Source of the DNA: Flavimaribacter sediminis | GTDB taxonomy: Bacteria > Pseudomonadota > Alphaproteobacteria > Rhizobiales > Rhizobiaceae | Assembly (NCBI RefSeq): GCF_019492055.1 | Contig: NZ_JAICBX010000005.1 | Coordinates: 124,001 to 188,000, forward strand | Direction of reading: 5' to 3' | DNA length: 64,000 bases | In this document: positions 44,183-53,136 of the stretch, piece after piece | How positions within the stretch are numbered: position 1 is the first letter of the stretch | Layout: each line of letters starts with the position of its first letter | Notes under the pieces: generated by a model | Databases searched by the model: none | What the model was told of the DNA's origin: nothing | Seen by the model: the letters and a program-made list of their open reading frames with translations, nothing else | Translations under genes and position numbers: made by a program

Positions 44183-44210
44183 TTGAAACGATGGTCATTT
44201 GTGCTAATAC
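44183..44210 (+). promoter_or_regulatory. Likely promoter for the tandem carrier-thioesterase genes
   Basis: TTGAAA (44183-44188) and TAATAC (44205-44210) are 16 bases apart and lie about 50 bases before ATG 44261. Both hexamers are close to sigma-70 consensus. This suggests that the two carrier-thioesterase genes can be expressed apart from the amidase. Confidence 0.55.
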
Positions 44211-44260
44211 CGCCTCTTCCAGACAATTGACGGCACCGGGTTTACGACGACGGAAGTTCA

Positions 44261-45496
44261 ATGGACGCACAGTCACTCCACACATCGAGGGATCTGCTTG
44301 ACCTTCCGACCGCCTACGAAGCGCCGACGAATGAAACGGAAAAGAAGATCGCTTCGATCTGGCGCTCGGTCTTCGAGATCGACGACATTGGAATCGACGA
44401 TGACTTCTTCGATCTAGGCGGCGACTCCGTCAAGGCGACGCGCATTACGGAAGAGATCAACCTCTCCCTTGGCGGACACTTCAAGGCCGGCCAAATCGTC
44501 GAAAATCCGACTATCCGCGAAGTCGCGGCTGCAATCGATCGCGAGAGCGCTGGGGACAACCCCAACACATTGGCCTCGCATATGTTGACCGTGCGCACAG
44601 GCGGCGATCATCCGCCCCTGTTTATCGTGCACGGGCTGGCCGGCTTCTTTTTTCCGAATGCCGAATATATGAGCGCTTTCCGCGATGACCAGCCGATCTA
44701 CGCCTTTCAGGTCCCGGGTTTCGACGGACAGATGGAGCCCCTCGGCTCAGTGGAGGAGATCGCGGAAGAATACGTCAAGGCGGTGCTGGCGGTCGATCCG
44801 GACGGCCCCTGGCATCTTGCAGGCATGTGTTCGGGATGCTGGATTACCTTTGAAATGGCGCGCCGGCTCAAGGAGCATGGCAAGGAGCCGGGCCGCATTA
44901 TCCTGATCGATCCCTATATCGAGCGCGGCAGAATGCGCGAACAGTTCGAGACAAATCGCAGGGTCGGAGCGTCAGGCCCCGTCGCGTTCGCCGCCTCGGC
45001 GCTGTCGAGATCGCGGCTCTCCTATACGCGTCTGAAAAGCAAGATCAGCAATTATCGCGCGACCGGTTTGTGGATCAGCAGCACGGACCCGAAGGCGTTC
45101 GACATTCCCGAAGTGCGACAAAAAATTCTCGAGGACGGGCGGAAAAACCGGAAACAGCCGACCAGGGATGAGGACGTCACCGGCAAGGAGCGTTTCCAGA
45201 ACGAGGCGCTGATCAACAAGCACCGCTCGGACACCGGCGTCTACGCATCCGAAGTCCTGCGATACGCCTTCTATCGCTACAGCACGGATCATTCGATCGA
45301 AAACCATGTCGACATCATCGCCAGCGAGCATCTGAAGAAGAAGCTGAAGAACCCGCATCACCCTGTCTGCGTAGCGATGCCCAATCACGATATCATCGTG
45401 GCCGGTCGCAGGCATAACGACACGGTGTCGACGACAACCGCGCTCAACAGTTCCATCATGCAGGACCTGATAGCCAAGCCTATCCGGAAGGCTTGA
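44261..45496 (+). CDS. Stand-alone peptidyl-carrier protein + thioesterase didomain with Cys nucleophile (copy 1)
   Basis: In this 411-residue protein the N-terminal 95 residues are a phosphopantetheine carrier domain (DDDFFDLGGDSVKA, attachment Ser56). Residues 115-411 are an NRPS-type alpha/beta thioesterase (PPLFIVHGLAGFFFP, VYAFQVPG-like strand). The nucleophile elbow reads LAGMCSGCW, so Cys190 stands where type I thioesterases have Ser. Asp217 (LIDPYIERG) and His385 (RRHNDTVSTT) complete a plausible triad, with a long lid between them. Such didomains normally end an NRPS; here there is no adenylation or condensation domain. Cys-thioesterases are known to form strained or amide-linked products, so transfer, not simple hydrolysis, is possible. 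Confidence 0.9.
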   Translation: MDAQSLHTSRDLLDLPTAYEAPTNETEKKIASIWRSVFEIDDIGIDDDFFDLGGDSVKATRITEEINLSLGGHFKAGQIVENPTIREVAAAIDRESAGDNPNTLASHMLTVRTGGDHPPLFIVHGLAGFFFPNAEYMSAFRDDQPIYAFQVPGFDGQMEPLGSVEEIAEEYVKAVLAVDPDGPWHLAGMCSGCWITFEMARRLKEHGKEPGRIILIDPYIERGRMREQFETNRRVGASGPVAFAASALSRSRLSYTRLKSKISNYRATGLWISSTDPKAFDIPEVRQKILEDGRKNRKQPTRDEDVTGKERFQNEALINKHRSDTGVYASEVLRYAFYRYSTDHSIENHVDIIASEHLKKKLKNPHHPVCVAMPNHDIIVAGRRHNDTVSTTTALNSSIMQDLIAKPIRKA

Positions 45497-45502
45497 ACGT
45501 CA

Positions 45503-46732
45503 ATGGAAGCGCAGACCAGGGATACGGAGCTTATCGCCCGAGACGACCTCGGACTGGAAAACGTCTACACCGCGCCGGAAACCATCGTCGAAGAAAAACT
45601 GACCGCCTTTTGGCGCGAGATCTTCGGAATCGACGGCATCGGCATCGATGACGACTTCTTCGATCTCGGCGGCGATTCCGTCAAGGCGACCAGGCTGACG
45701 GAGACAATCAAACAGGAGCTCGGCAAAAGCTTCATGGCCGGGCAAATCGTCAAGAACCCGACCATTCGTGAAATCGCCGCGGCGCTCGAAGCCGCCGGAA
45801 GGACGCAACTGCCTTCGCACGTCTTCGCATTGCAGACAGGCGGGACGAAAGCGCCCCTATTTCTCGTGCACGGCGCCGCCGGGTTTTTCTTCCCCCATGT
45901 CGACTACATGCGGGCCTTTCATGACGACCAGCCGGTCTACGCCTTCCAGGTGCCGGGTTATGACGGCCAGATGCAGCCGTTCGACACAGTCGCGGAAATC
46001 GCCGACTGCTATCTCGAGGCCATCCTGCAGGTCAGCCCGGACGGCCCGTGGCATCTTGCCGGCATGTGCTCCGGGTCCTGGATCGTTTTCGAAATCGCCC
46101 GCCGTCTGGAGGAAAGCGGCAAGAGGCCGGAGAGGATCATTCTCATCGATCCCTTTATTGAAGACGGCCGAATGCGCGATGAGTATGAGCGGGCAAGACG
46201 CGATCACTCGGGTAGCCTTACAGCGCAAATCGCCTACGCCAATACGCGTTTCAAGTCGTTCACGCGGAGCATACGGCAGAAGTTTACCTGCTGGCGCGCA
46301 ACGGGTCACTGGATCGATCCGATCGACGAGAAGGCGCTCGCCATTCCGGCGATCAGGGAATGGTTGCTGAAAGAGCGACACGACTTCGTCTCGGCGGACG
46401 ACATTGACGCGACAAAGTCGCATGAGGCTTTCGAAGGCGAGACGCTGATCAACGCCTACCGCTCAGACGAAGCGACTCTCGCGTCGGAGAAACTCAGACG
46501 CGCTTTCTACGCCTACAGTTCGGATAACAGCATCGCCAGTCACGTCGACATCATCGCCAGCGAATTTCTCGACAGGCGACTGAAAAATCCGATCAACCCG
46601 TTGCGGCGGATGATGCCTGACCAGACCGTTCTCGTACAGGGCGCGACCCATATGGACACGGTGTCGACGACCACATCGGACAACAGTGAAATCATTCAGC
46701 GTCTGCTGGACGAGCCAATCCCGGGCCGGTAA
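45503..46732 (+). CDS. Stand-alone peptidyl-carrier protein + thioesterase didomain with Cys nucleophile (copy 2)
   Basis: This 409-residue paralogue of the preceding gene starts six bases after its stop. The carrier Ser is S59 (DLGGDSVKA). The thioesterase elbow again has Cys (LAGMCSGSW, C189), with D216 (LIDPFIEDG) and H383 (ATHMDTVSTT). The two proteins are close throughout, including the insertion between Asp and His, and DNA similarity is still visible, so they arose by tandem duplication. Conservation of the Cys in both copies shows it is not a random mutation. Two carriers with two thioesterases suggest either two related substrates or a heterodimer that joins two acyl groups. Confidence 0.9.
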   Translation: MEAQTRDTELIARDDLGLENVYTAPETIVEEKLTAFWREIFGIDGIGIDDDFFDLGGDSVKATRLTETIKQELGKSFMAGQIVKNPTIREIAAALEAAGRTQLPSHVFALQTGGTKAPLFLVHGAAGFFFPHVDYMRAFHDDQPVYAFQVPGYDGQMQPFDTVAEIADCYLEAILQVSPDGPWHLAGMCSGSWIVFEIARRLEESGKRPERIILIDPFIEDGRMRDEYERARRDHSGSLTAQIAYANTRFKSFTRSIRQKFTCWRATGHWIDPIDEKALAIPAIREWLLKERHDFVSADDIDATKSHEAFEGETLINAYRSDEATLASEKLRRAFYAYSSDNSIASHVDIIASEFLDRRLKNPINPLRRMMPDQTVLVQGATHMDTVSTTTSDNSEIIQRLLDEPIPGR

Positions 46733-46733
46733 G

Positions 46734-47669
46734 TCAGCCGTTTCTGACGGCTTCCAGATGGCCGGCGAATGACGGCGCGTTCATCAGCGCCTTGCACCGT
46801 TCGAAACGACCGACAGAATAGGCCCAGAAGTCTTCCGCCGGATTGTCGTCGGCATACTGGATCAGGCCCCAGAGCGTCCAGAGCAGGTCGCACATCGCCT
46901 TGTAGACGACGACCCGGCCCCGCTGCGCGGCGGTCGGTTCCTGTCCGAAATAGGCGCGCAGCATTACGTCGTCCTGAGATTCGTCGAACCCGGCTTCCAC
47001 GGACACGTCCCCGACGTCCCAAAGCGGATCGTTCATGCCCGAATATTCCCAGTCGACGATCCACATGACAGTCCCGTCGTCGAGGAAATTCTCGCAGAGC
47101 GGATCGCAGTGACAGGGAGCGAGCGCCGCTGGCGCCGCCTCAAGCGCCTGCTTCACAGGTTCGGCGGCGGCGACGATGTCGTGGTATCCGTCCGGCAGCG
47201 TGGCGTCCTTGTCAGCCAGAACCTTCAGATAATCCTCGATCATGGCGAACAGCTCGAAGCGAAATTCGAACGTCTCCCCCGAATTGTGCAGCTTGGCCAG
47301 CGCCTTGCCAGCGCGGGCCGGCGACCCTGATCTGGTCTTGAACAGATCCGGCGACATGGTCTCGATGTCGTCGATCGCCCGGCTGATCATGACGCCGGAT
47401 TTTGGATCGCCCCAAAGCACTTCCGCCGACACGCCGGCGCGCCAGGCGGCTTTCGCATTATGGAGTTCGACCTTGCGGTCGATATAGGCCTCGGTTCCAT
47501 CGCCGGGTATCCGAACGATGACGGACTGCCCGCCGGTTGCAACAAGGTAGACCTTGTTGGTCATGCCCCCCAGTCGTTCGATCGAGCAGTCCTGCTCCTC
47601 GACTGCCTCGAAACCTGGCGCATTTCGCAGAGCCGCCATCACGGCGCCGGTGTCTTCATTCGTCATCAT
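46734..47669 (-). CDS. Choline-kinase-like phosphotransferase (APH family)
   Basis: This 311-residue kinase of the aminoglycoside/choline phosphotransferase fold has the catalytic CHCDPLCENFL (Asp and Asn of the HxDxxxxN loop) and the metal-binding IVDWEYSG. The N-terminal GGMTNKVYLV is choline-kinase-like. It follows a dimethylglycine dehydrogenase gene on the same strand by 14 bases, so its substrate may be a choline- or ethanolamine-like alcohol. Its stop lies one base from the stop of the convergent carrier-thioesterase gene. Confidence 0.88.
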   Translation of the reverse strand: MMTNEDTGAVMAALRNAPGFEAVEEQDCSIERLGGMTNKVYLVATGGQSVIVRIPGDGTEAYIDRKVELHNAKAAWRAGVSAEVLWGDPKSGVMISRAIDDIETMSPDLFKTRSGSPARAGKALAKLHNSGETFEFRFELFAMIEDYLKVLADKDATLPDGYHDIVAAAEPVKQALEAAPAALAPCHCDPLCENFLDDGTVMWIVDWEYSGMNDPLWDVGDVSVEAGFDESQDDVMLRAYFGQEPTAAQRGRVVVYKAMCDLLWTLWGLIQYADDNPAEDFWAYSVGRFERCKALMNAPSFAGHLEAVRNG

Positions 47670-47683
47670 TCGTTCCCGTGTCG

Positions 47684-50101
47684 TTATGCTTTCAAACGCT
47701 GATTTTCTGGATCATAGAGCGGTCCCTGGGCGCGCGTAACCGGGTAACGTTCGCCGAACACCTCCAGTTCAAAACCGGTTTCAGCCTCCAGCCTGACCGG
47801 CAAATACGCATAGAGGATCGTCTTTTCGACCGTAAAGCCATACCCGGCGCTGCAGGCGAGAGAAACCGTTTCGCCATCAAGAAGCAGGGTTTCGCCGCCG
47901 GTCAATGGCAGTTTTTCGCTGGTCACGAATGTATTCAACCGTCGCTCGACGCCCTCTGATTTCTGCTTTTCAAGCGCCGTTCTGCCAATGAAATCCCCTT
48001 TCGACTTCAGGTGCACACGGAAGCCGAGACCGGCTTCGATCGGCGTATAGTCCGGCGTTATGTCCGCGCTCCAGTAGAGGTAGCCCTTTTCCAGCCGCAG
48101 CGATTCAATCGCCCGATATCCGACATCGGCGACGCCGTGGGCAAGACCGGCCCGCCACAGCGTGTCGTAGACGTGCAGCCCGAACTCCGTTGGAACATGC
48201 AGTTCCCATCCCAGTTCGCCGACATAGCCGATGCGGATCGCGCGCACCGGCGCTGCGCCAATGGTGATGTCGCGCGCCGTTGCAAACGGAAACGCATCGT
48301 TCGACACATCGTCTTCACAGACAGCTTCCAGAACATCGCGCGCCTTCGGTCCGCAGATGTTGATGACGGCGCGCGCCGATGTGACTTCAATCAACTGCGC
48401 TCCACCTTCTATCGGCAGGCGCCTCCGGATCCAGTCGGAATCGTGAACGCCGAATCCGGATCCTGTGACGATGTAATAGTGATCCTGACCGAGCCGGGTG
48501 ATCGTGAGATCCGCCTCTATACCGCCCGCCTCGTTGCAGAGCTGCGTGTAGATGACAGAACCGACAGGCTTGTCGACATTTGAAACGGCGATCGTCTGAA
48601 GCGCATCACAGGCGCCTGGCCCCGTCAGTTCGAACTTGGAAAAACTGGACTGGTCAATAAGCGCGACACGTTCGCGAACCGCCTGGTGTTCACCGGCTGA
48701 GAAGGCTTTCCAGCCCGGATCGACGAAAGCAAGCTGATCGACCGGCTCCACGCCTTCCGGCGCGAACCAGAGCGGACGCTCCCAACCATTCTTTGACCCA
48801 TAGACGGCGCCTTTTTCCTTGAGGCGATGATAGAGCGGGCTCAAACGCAATTGCCGCGCCGTCTCGTGTTCCTGCCCCGGATAGCGCATCTTGTAATGAT
48901 GCGCGTAGTGTTCCACCGCGCGCGGATACATGAAACTTCGCGCGCCGTGGTGTGGTCCGAACCGACGGATGTCGAGCGGCCAGAGATCGAGGCTGGGCCT
49001 GCCTTCGAGTATCCATTCTGCGATCATTTCGCCAGCGCCGCCGCCGGCGGCTATACCGTAAAGAAAGCCGGTCGCGGACATGAGGTTATCGAAGCCGGGC
49101 GCCCAACCCATCACGAAATCGCCGTCCGCCGAATAGGGAATCGGACCGTTGATGACGGTGCGTATTCCGACTTCGTTGACGATCGGCGTCACCTCGCCGG
49201 CCTTAACGGCCAACGGCTCGAAACGCTCCAGATTTTCAGGCAGAAGCTGGCGTGCGAATTCACCGGGAATGCCGCGATCACCGAACGGAATGGTGTCATC
49301 CTCATATCCGCCGATAACCAGTCGCCCGCCCGCGTCCGGTTTGTAGTAGACGAGGCGTTCAGGATCACGCAGCGTCGGCAGATTGTCGGGAAAGCCTGGG
49401 ATCGGCTCCGTGACGATATACTGATGCTCCACCGCGCAAGCCGGAACCTTGAGGCCGAGTTTGCGGCCGAGCTCGCGGCTCCACATACCCGCCGCCAAAG
49501 TGACGGTCTGCGCCTCGAAGACGGCCTCTCCCGCCAGTACCCGATGCACCCGTCCGTCCTTGATTTCGAAATCGGTGACCTTCGTGTTCTGGCGGATATC
49601 GACGCCGAGCTTGCGGGCCGCCGCTGCGATCGCCTGACACAGGCTCGCCGGATCGACATGCCCGTCGGAGGGTATGAATGCGGCCCCTTCGAGGCCGGCC
49701 GTGTCGATATAGGGAAACAGTTCCTTTGCTTCGGCCGGCGAAATGATGTGCATTTCGAGATCGAAGCTGCGCGCCATGGTGGCGAGCCGTTTTGCTTCAA
49801 GCAACCGCTCCTTCGTCGCCGCAAGACGAAGACTTCCCACCTTCTTCCAGTCGAAGGCCATGCCCGTTTCAGCTTCGAGCCGGTCGTAGAGCGCCGCCGA
49901 CCGCTTGAGCATGCGTGTCGTGTTGCGGGACGAGCGGAGTTGACCGACCAAACCGGCCGCATGCCAGGTCGCGCCTTCGGTCAACGCCGATTTTTCTAGA
50001 AGAACGATGTCCTTTTCGCCGGCAAGAGCGAGATGGTAAGCGATCGAGCAGCCGATAATGCCGCCGCCGATGATCAGATGATTGACCGAATTTGCACTCA
50101 C
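47684..50101 (-). CDS. Dimethylglycine/sarcosine dehydrogenase-like FAD + GcvT fusion, GTG start
   Basis: This 805-residue protein has an N-terminal FAD oxidoreductase (GGGIIG at 12-17) with His47 in ATWHAAGL, where dimethylglycine dehydrogenase links FAD covalently. A C-terminal GcvT-like tetrahydrofolate domain follows (KSKGDFIGRTAL, PVTRAQGPLYDP). It would demethylate dimethylglycine or sarcosine, passing the methyl to folate as 5,10-methylene-THF. GTG 50101 follows GGAG; a longer frame to 50164 adds residues without motifs and runs into the operator. The gene is divergent from a DeoR regulator and is followed by a choline-kinase-like gene. Confidence 0.9.
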   Translation of the reverse strand: MSANSVNHLIIGGGIIGCSIAYHLALAGEKDIVLLEKSALTEGATWHAAGLVGQLRSSRNTTRMLKRSAALYDRLEAETGMAFDWKKVGSLRLAATKERLLEAKRLATMARSFDLEMHIISPAEAKELFPYIDTAGLEGAAFIPSDGHVDPASLCQAIAAAARKLGVDIRQNTKVTDFEIKDGRVHRVLAGEAVFEAQTVTLAAGMWSRELGRKLGLKVPACAVEHQYIVTEPIPGFPDNLPTLRDPERLVYYKPDAGGRLVIGGYEDDTIPFGDRGIPGEFARQLLPENLERFEPLAVKAGEVTPIVNEVGIRTVINGPIPYSADGDFVMGWAPGFDNLMSATGFLYGIAAGGGAGEMIAEWILEGRPSLDLWPLDIRRFGPHHGARSFMYPRAVEHYAHHYKMRYPGQEHETARQLRLSPLYHRLKEKGAVYGSKNGWERPLWFAPEGVEPVDQLAFVDPGWKAFSAGEHQAVRERVALIDQSSFSKFELTGPGACDALQTIAVSNVDKPVGSVIYTQLCNEAGGIEADLTITRLGQDHYYIVTGSGFGVHDSDWIRRRLPIEGGAQLIEVTSARAVINICGPKARDVLEAVCEDDVSNDAFPFATARDITIGAAPVRAIRIGYVGELGWELHVPTEFGLHVYDTLWRAGLAHGVADVGYRAIESLRLEKGYLYWSADITPDYTPIEAGLGFRVHLKSKGDFIGRTALEKQKSEGVERRLNTFVTSEKLPLTGGETLLLDGETVSLACSAGYGFTVEKTILYAYLPVRLEAETGFELEVFGERYPVTRAQGPLYDPENQRLKA

Positions 50102-50158
50102 GCGCCGTACTCCGCTGGTTTGCCTGGAAAACACTATCCAAGCCAAGTGGACATGAAT

Positions 50159-50173
50159 CAACAAATATTGTTG
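50159..50173. promoter_or_regulatory. Operator-like palindrome CAACAA-ATA-TTGTTG between DMGDH and DeoR genes
   Basis: A perfect 6+6 inverted repeat with a 3-base centre lies in the AT-rich 134-base divergent gap. It is suited to control of both the dehydrogenase and the regulator by the DeoR protein. A related half-site, TTATGTTG, follows. Confidence 0.5.
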
Positions 50174-50235
50174 TTTTATGTTGAAATAAATAAACTGCTA
50201 TCATCCAGATGTGGACAAGTGGAAGAAGCAAACCC

Positions 50236-51006
50236 ATGTCGAAATATGAAACTGCGATACGCGAAGCCGTGACACTGCGCGGCAGCGTTACAGTCGCCGA
50301 ACTGGCCGACGCCCTCGACGTTTCCGGCCAGACAGTGCGCCGGATCATCAAGCCGATGGTCGATCGGGGCGAGGTCAGGAAAGTGCATGGCGCTATCGTC
50401 AGCGCTAGAAGAGCAATGGATCCGCCATTTCTTGCGCGCATGCACGAGCAGCAGAAAGAGAAAGCCGCGATCGCAGCGGCGGTTGCCCAACTGATCGATG
50501 ATGACGGTATTGTCGCCATCGACACCGGCTCCACATCAGCCTATGTGGCGCAGGCTTTACGTGTTCGCCGCAACCTGACCGTGGTCACCAACTCGGCGTT
50601 CGTCGCAAGCACGCTGTCGATGATCGAAGGCAATCGGGTGTTCATGGCGGGAAGCCGCTTGCGCGACCATGATGGGGCTGCATTCGATCGCGCGGCATTC
50701 GATGTGATCGGCGGTTTCCAGGTGGACTACGCAATCCTCTCGGCCTCCGAGGTCGATCCGAAACGCGGCTTCCTGGTTCAGGAACAATGCGAAAAGGATA
50801 TTGCCGGGGCGATGATGGAGGTCGCATCTTGCTGCTTAATGGCTGTCGACGGAGCCAAGTTCAGGGACACGGGGCGTAGTCCACTGCTAAGCCTGCCCAG
50901 GATGCCCGAGGGAAGCATCATCGTGACCGAAAGCGCACCGGATAGCAGTTTCAACAATCTCCTGAAACCGTTCCGCGTCGAGATTGCCGCCACTCAGGCT
51001 GGATGA
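50236..51006 (+). CDS. DeoR/GlpR-family transcriptional regulator
   Basis: This 256-residue protein has an N-terminal winged helix (RGSVTVAELADALDVSGQTVRRIIKPMVDRGEVRKVHGA) and a C-terminal sensor domain of the DeoR type (DDGIVAIDTGSTSAYVAQAL, VVTNSAFVASTLS). It likely responds to a sugar phosphate or amine and controls the divergent dimethylglycine dehydrogenase. ATG 50236 follows GGAAGAA. The 3' end overlaps the convergent hydrolase gene by 13 bases. Confidence 0.9.
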   Translation: MSKYETAIREAVTLRGSVTVAELADALDVSGQTVRRIIKPMVDRGEVRKVHGAIVSARRAMDPPFLARMHEQQKEKAAIAAAVAQLIDDDGIVAIDTGSTSAYVAQALRVRRNLTVVTNSAFVASTLSMIEGNRVFMAGSRLRDHDGAAFDRAAFDVIGGFQVDYAILSASEVDPKRGFLVQEQCEKDIAGAMMEVASCCLMAVDGAKFRDTGRSPLLSLPRMPEGSIIVTESAPDSSFNNLLKPFRVEIAATQAG

Positions 51007-51794
51007 GGCAAAAACCCGCGCAACGCCTTCAACACTTCGTCAGGCTTTTCCCCCGGCAGCATGTGGCCCGCGCCCGGGATAACGATCTCTCTTGCATCCG
51101 TCAGGGCGGCCGCCATCTTCCGCCCCTGCTTCAGTGGCGTCATCTTGTCATTCTCCGCGAGGAGGCAAAGGCACGGGCACGCAACGGATCGCGCAGCGTC
51201 CTCTCCCCTTTCATAATTGGCGCAAGCAGACAGATCGGCGAACAGGGCGCCGGATTCGTTGCTCGCCATCAAATGCCTGCCGAAATTCATTTGATCGAGA
51301 CCCGGTAGCGTCGCATCGTGAAAATGCCCTTCCCGCCCGTGTCCCCAATCCGTCATTGCGGCGATCGCCTTGTCCTCGCGGTTTTGCGCCATGTCGAGCA
51401 GAGCCGGATTGACCGGTATCGCGAGCGCCGTTGCAACCAGCGTCAGCGACGCAACCGCGTCCGGACGAAAGGATGCAAGCTCAAGGCCCACCAGCCCCCC
51501 CTGGGAATGACCGACGACATGGGCCAGCTTGACGCCTGCCTGTTTCAACAGGTCCGCGCACCATTCAGCCATATCGCGAATGGAGGTCAGGGCCTCCCCG
51601 CCGGAAAGACCATGCGCTGGCAGGTCGGGCATCAACACCTGCCAGCCGCGATTGGCGAGAAACCGACCCTGGAGCATCCATGTCAAATGGGTCTGCCCGC
51701 TGCCGTGCAGGAGAAGCAATATCGTTCCGTTCGGATCAAACTCTCGGCCGCCGGTGCTGACAAAAACCTCGGCGCCGTTCACATCGATCTTCAT
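50994..51794 (-). CDS. Alpha/beta-fold hydrolase
   Basis: This 266-residue hydrolase has the elbow GHSQGG (Ser97), LLLLHGSGQTHLTW at the oxyanion hole and a C-terminal GAGHMLPGE His. It is the last gene of a six-gene operon and overlaps the MetY-like gene by four bases (ATGA). It probably cleaves an ester or amide in the same pathway, which is not known. Confidence 0.88.
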   Translation of the reverse strand: MKIDVNGAEVFVSTGGREFDPNGTILLLLHGSGQTHLTWMLQGRFLANRGWQVLMPDLPAHGLSGGEALTSIRDMAEWCADLLKQAGVKLAHVVGHSQGGLVGLELASFRPDAVASLTLVATALAIPVNPALLDMAQNREDKAIAAMTDWGHGREGHFHDATLPGLDQMNFGRHLMASNESGALFADLSACANYERGEDAARSVACPCLCLLAENDKMTPLKQGRKMAAALTDAREIVIPGAGHMLPGEKPDEVLKALRGFLPHPA

Positions 51795-53095
51795 TTCGAA
51801 ACTCCGACGGATTTGCCGGCGATTTTCAAGGCCCTGTCAAAATCCGCCGCCAGATCGTCGAAATCCTCTAGCCCGACGGAAATGCGGACCATGTCGTCCG
51901 TCAATCCGGCGTTCTCCATCGCCTGCGGCGTCAGATGCGAATGCGTTGTCGATCCCGGATGGATGACCAGAGTTTTGGCGTCTCCCACATTGGCGAGATG
52001 CGAGGCGAGTTCCACGGATTCGATGAAGGCCCGTCCCGCTTCGCGTCCGCCCTTGACGCCGCAGGCGATGATCGATCCGGCTCCTTTTGGCATCAGACGC
52101 TTCGCCACCTCATGATCAGGATGATCGTCCAGCGAAGGATGCCGGACCCAGCCGATCTGTTCATGCGCAGATAGGAACGCGAGCATTCTCTTCGTGTTCG
52201 ACATGTGTCGCTCCATCCGCAGGCCGAGGGTTTCGAGCCCCTGGAGCAGATGGAAGGCATTGGTCGGCGACAGACACGGACCGACATTGTACATGCCCTC
52301 TGAACGCACGCGCATGGTAAAGGCGAGCGGCCCGAACTCTTCCCACAGATTGACCTGCTGGAAAGCGTAGTGCTGGCTCGTCAGCGTCGGGAAGCGATCG
52401 TTTTGCCCCCAGTCGAAATTGCCGCCATCGATGATCGCGCCGCCCATGGCCACACCGTGACCGCCAATCCATTTCGTCAGGGAATGGATCACGATATTGG
52501 CGCCATGATCCAGGGGTTTGAACAGCCATGGCGTATTGAAGGTCGCGTCCAGAACCAGCGGAACGCCGGCGTGCTCGGCGATGGCTGCGATCTTCGGCAC
52601 ATCCATGATGTCCAGACCCGGATTGCCGATCACCTCTCCGAAAATCATCTTGGTGTTCGGCCGGATCGCAGCCGCAAAGCCATCCGGGTCACTGGGTTTC
52701 ACGAAGGTTGTCTCGACGCCGTAACGGCTTAGCGTGTGTTCGAACAGATTGATGTTCGCCCCGTACATCTGCGACGAGGACACGATGTGATCGCCGGCCG
52801 AACACAGGGCCAGAACCGTCAGGAAGAGCGCCGACATGCCTGACGCGACGGCAACGGCGGCGACTCCGCCTTCGAGAGCCGCGAGGCGCTGCTCGAGTAC
52901 GGCGACCGTCGGATTGCTCAGGCGGGAGTAGATGTGTCCGCCAATTTCCATATTGAAGAGAGCAGCTGCGTGTTCGCTGTCCTCGAAGACATAGGATGTG
53001 GTCTGGTGAATCGGCACGGCGCGCGAACCAAACCGCTCGTCCGGGCTCTGCCCGGCATGCAATCCGAGCGTATCGAACTTGTAGTCGCCGGCCAT
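51791..53095 (-). CDS. PLP-dependent O-acetylhomoserine (thiol)-lyase / MetY-like enzyme
   Basis: This 434-residue Cys/Met-metabolism PLP enzyme has PLP Lys208 in HSLTKWIGGHG, SRLSNPTVAVLEQRLAALEGG and a VGNPGLDIM-like loop. It belongs to the O-acetylhomoserine sulfhydrylase branch, which replaces an acetyl or phospho group by sulfide or a thiol. In this operon it follows a polyamine-type ABC importer by 41 bases, so it may act on an imported homoserine derivative or sulfur compound and not in general methionine synthesis. Confidence 0.9.
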   Translation of the reverse strand: MAGDYKFDTLGLHAGQSPDERFGSRAVPIHQTTSYVFEDSEHAAALFNMEIGGHIYSRLSNPTVAVLEQRLAALEGGVAAVAVASGMSALFLTVLALCSAGDHIVSSSQMYGANINLFEHTLSRYGVETTFVKPSDPDGFAAAIRPNTKMIFGEVIGNPGLDIMDVPKIAAIAEHAGVPLVLDATFNTPWLFKPLDHGANIVIHSLTKWIGGHGVAMGGAIIDGGNFDWGQNDRFPTLTSQHYAFQQVNLWEEFGPLAFTMRVRSEGMYNVGPCLSPTNAFHLLQGLETLGLRMERHMSNTKRMLAFLSAHEQIGWVRHPSLDDHPDHEVAKRLMPKGAGSIIACGVKGGREAGRAFIESVELASHLANVGDAKTLVIHPGSTTHSHLTPQAMENAGLTDDMVRISVGLEDFDDLAADFDRALKIAGKSVGVSK

Positions 53096-53136
53096 GCGCC
53101 TTCCTCCCGAAAAAAATCGATCTCCCTTAACAGGAA

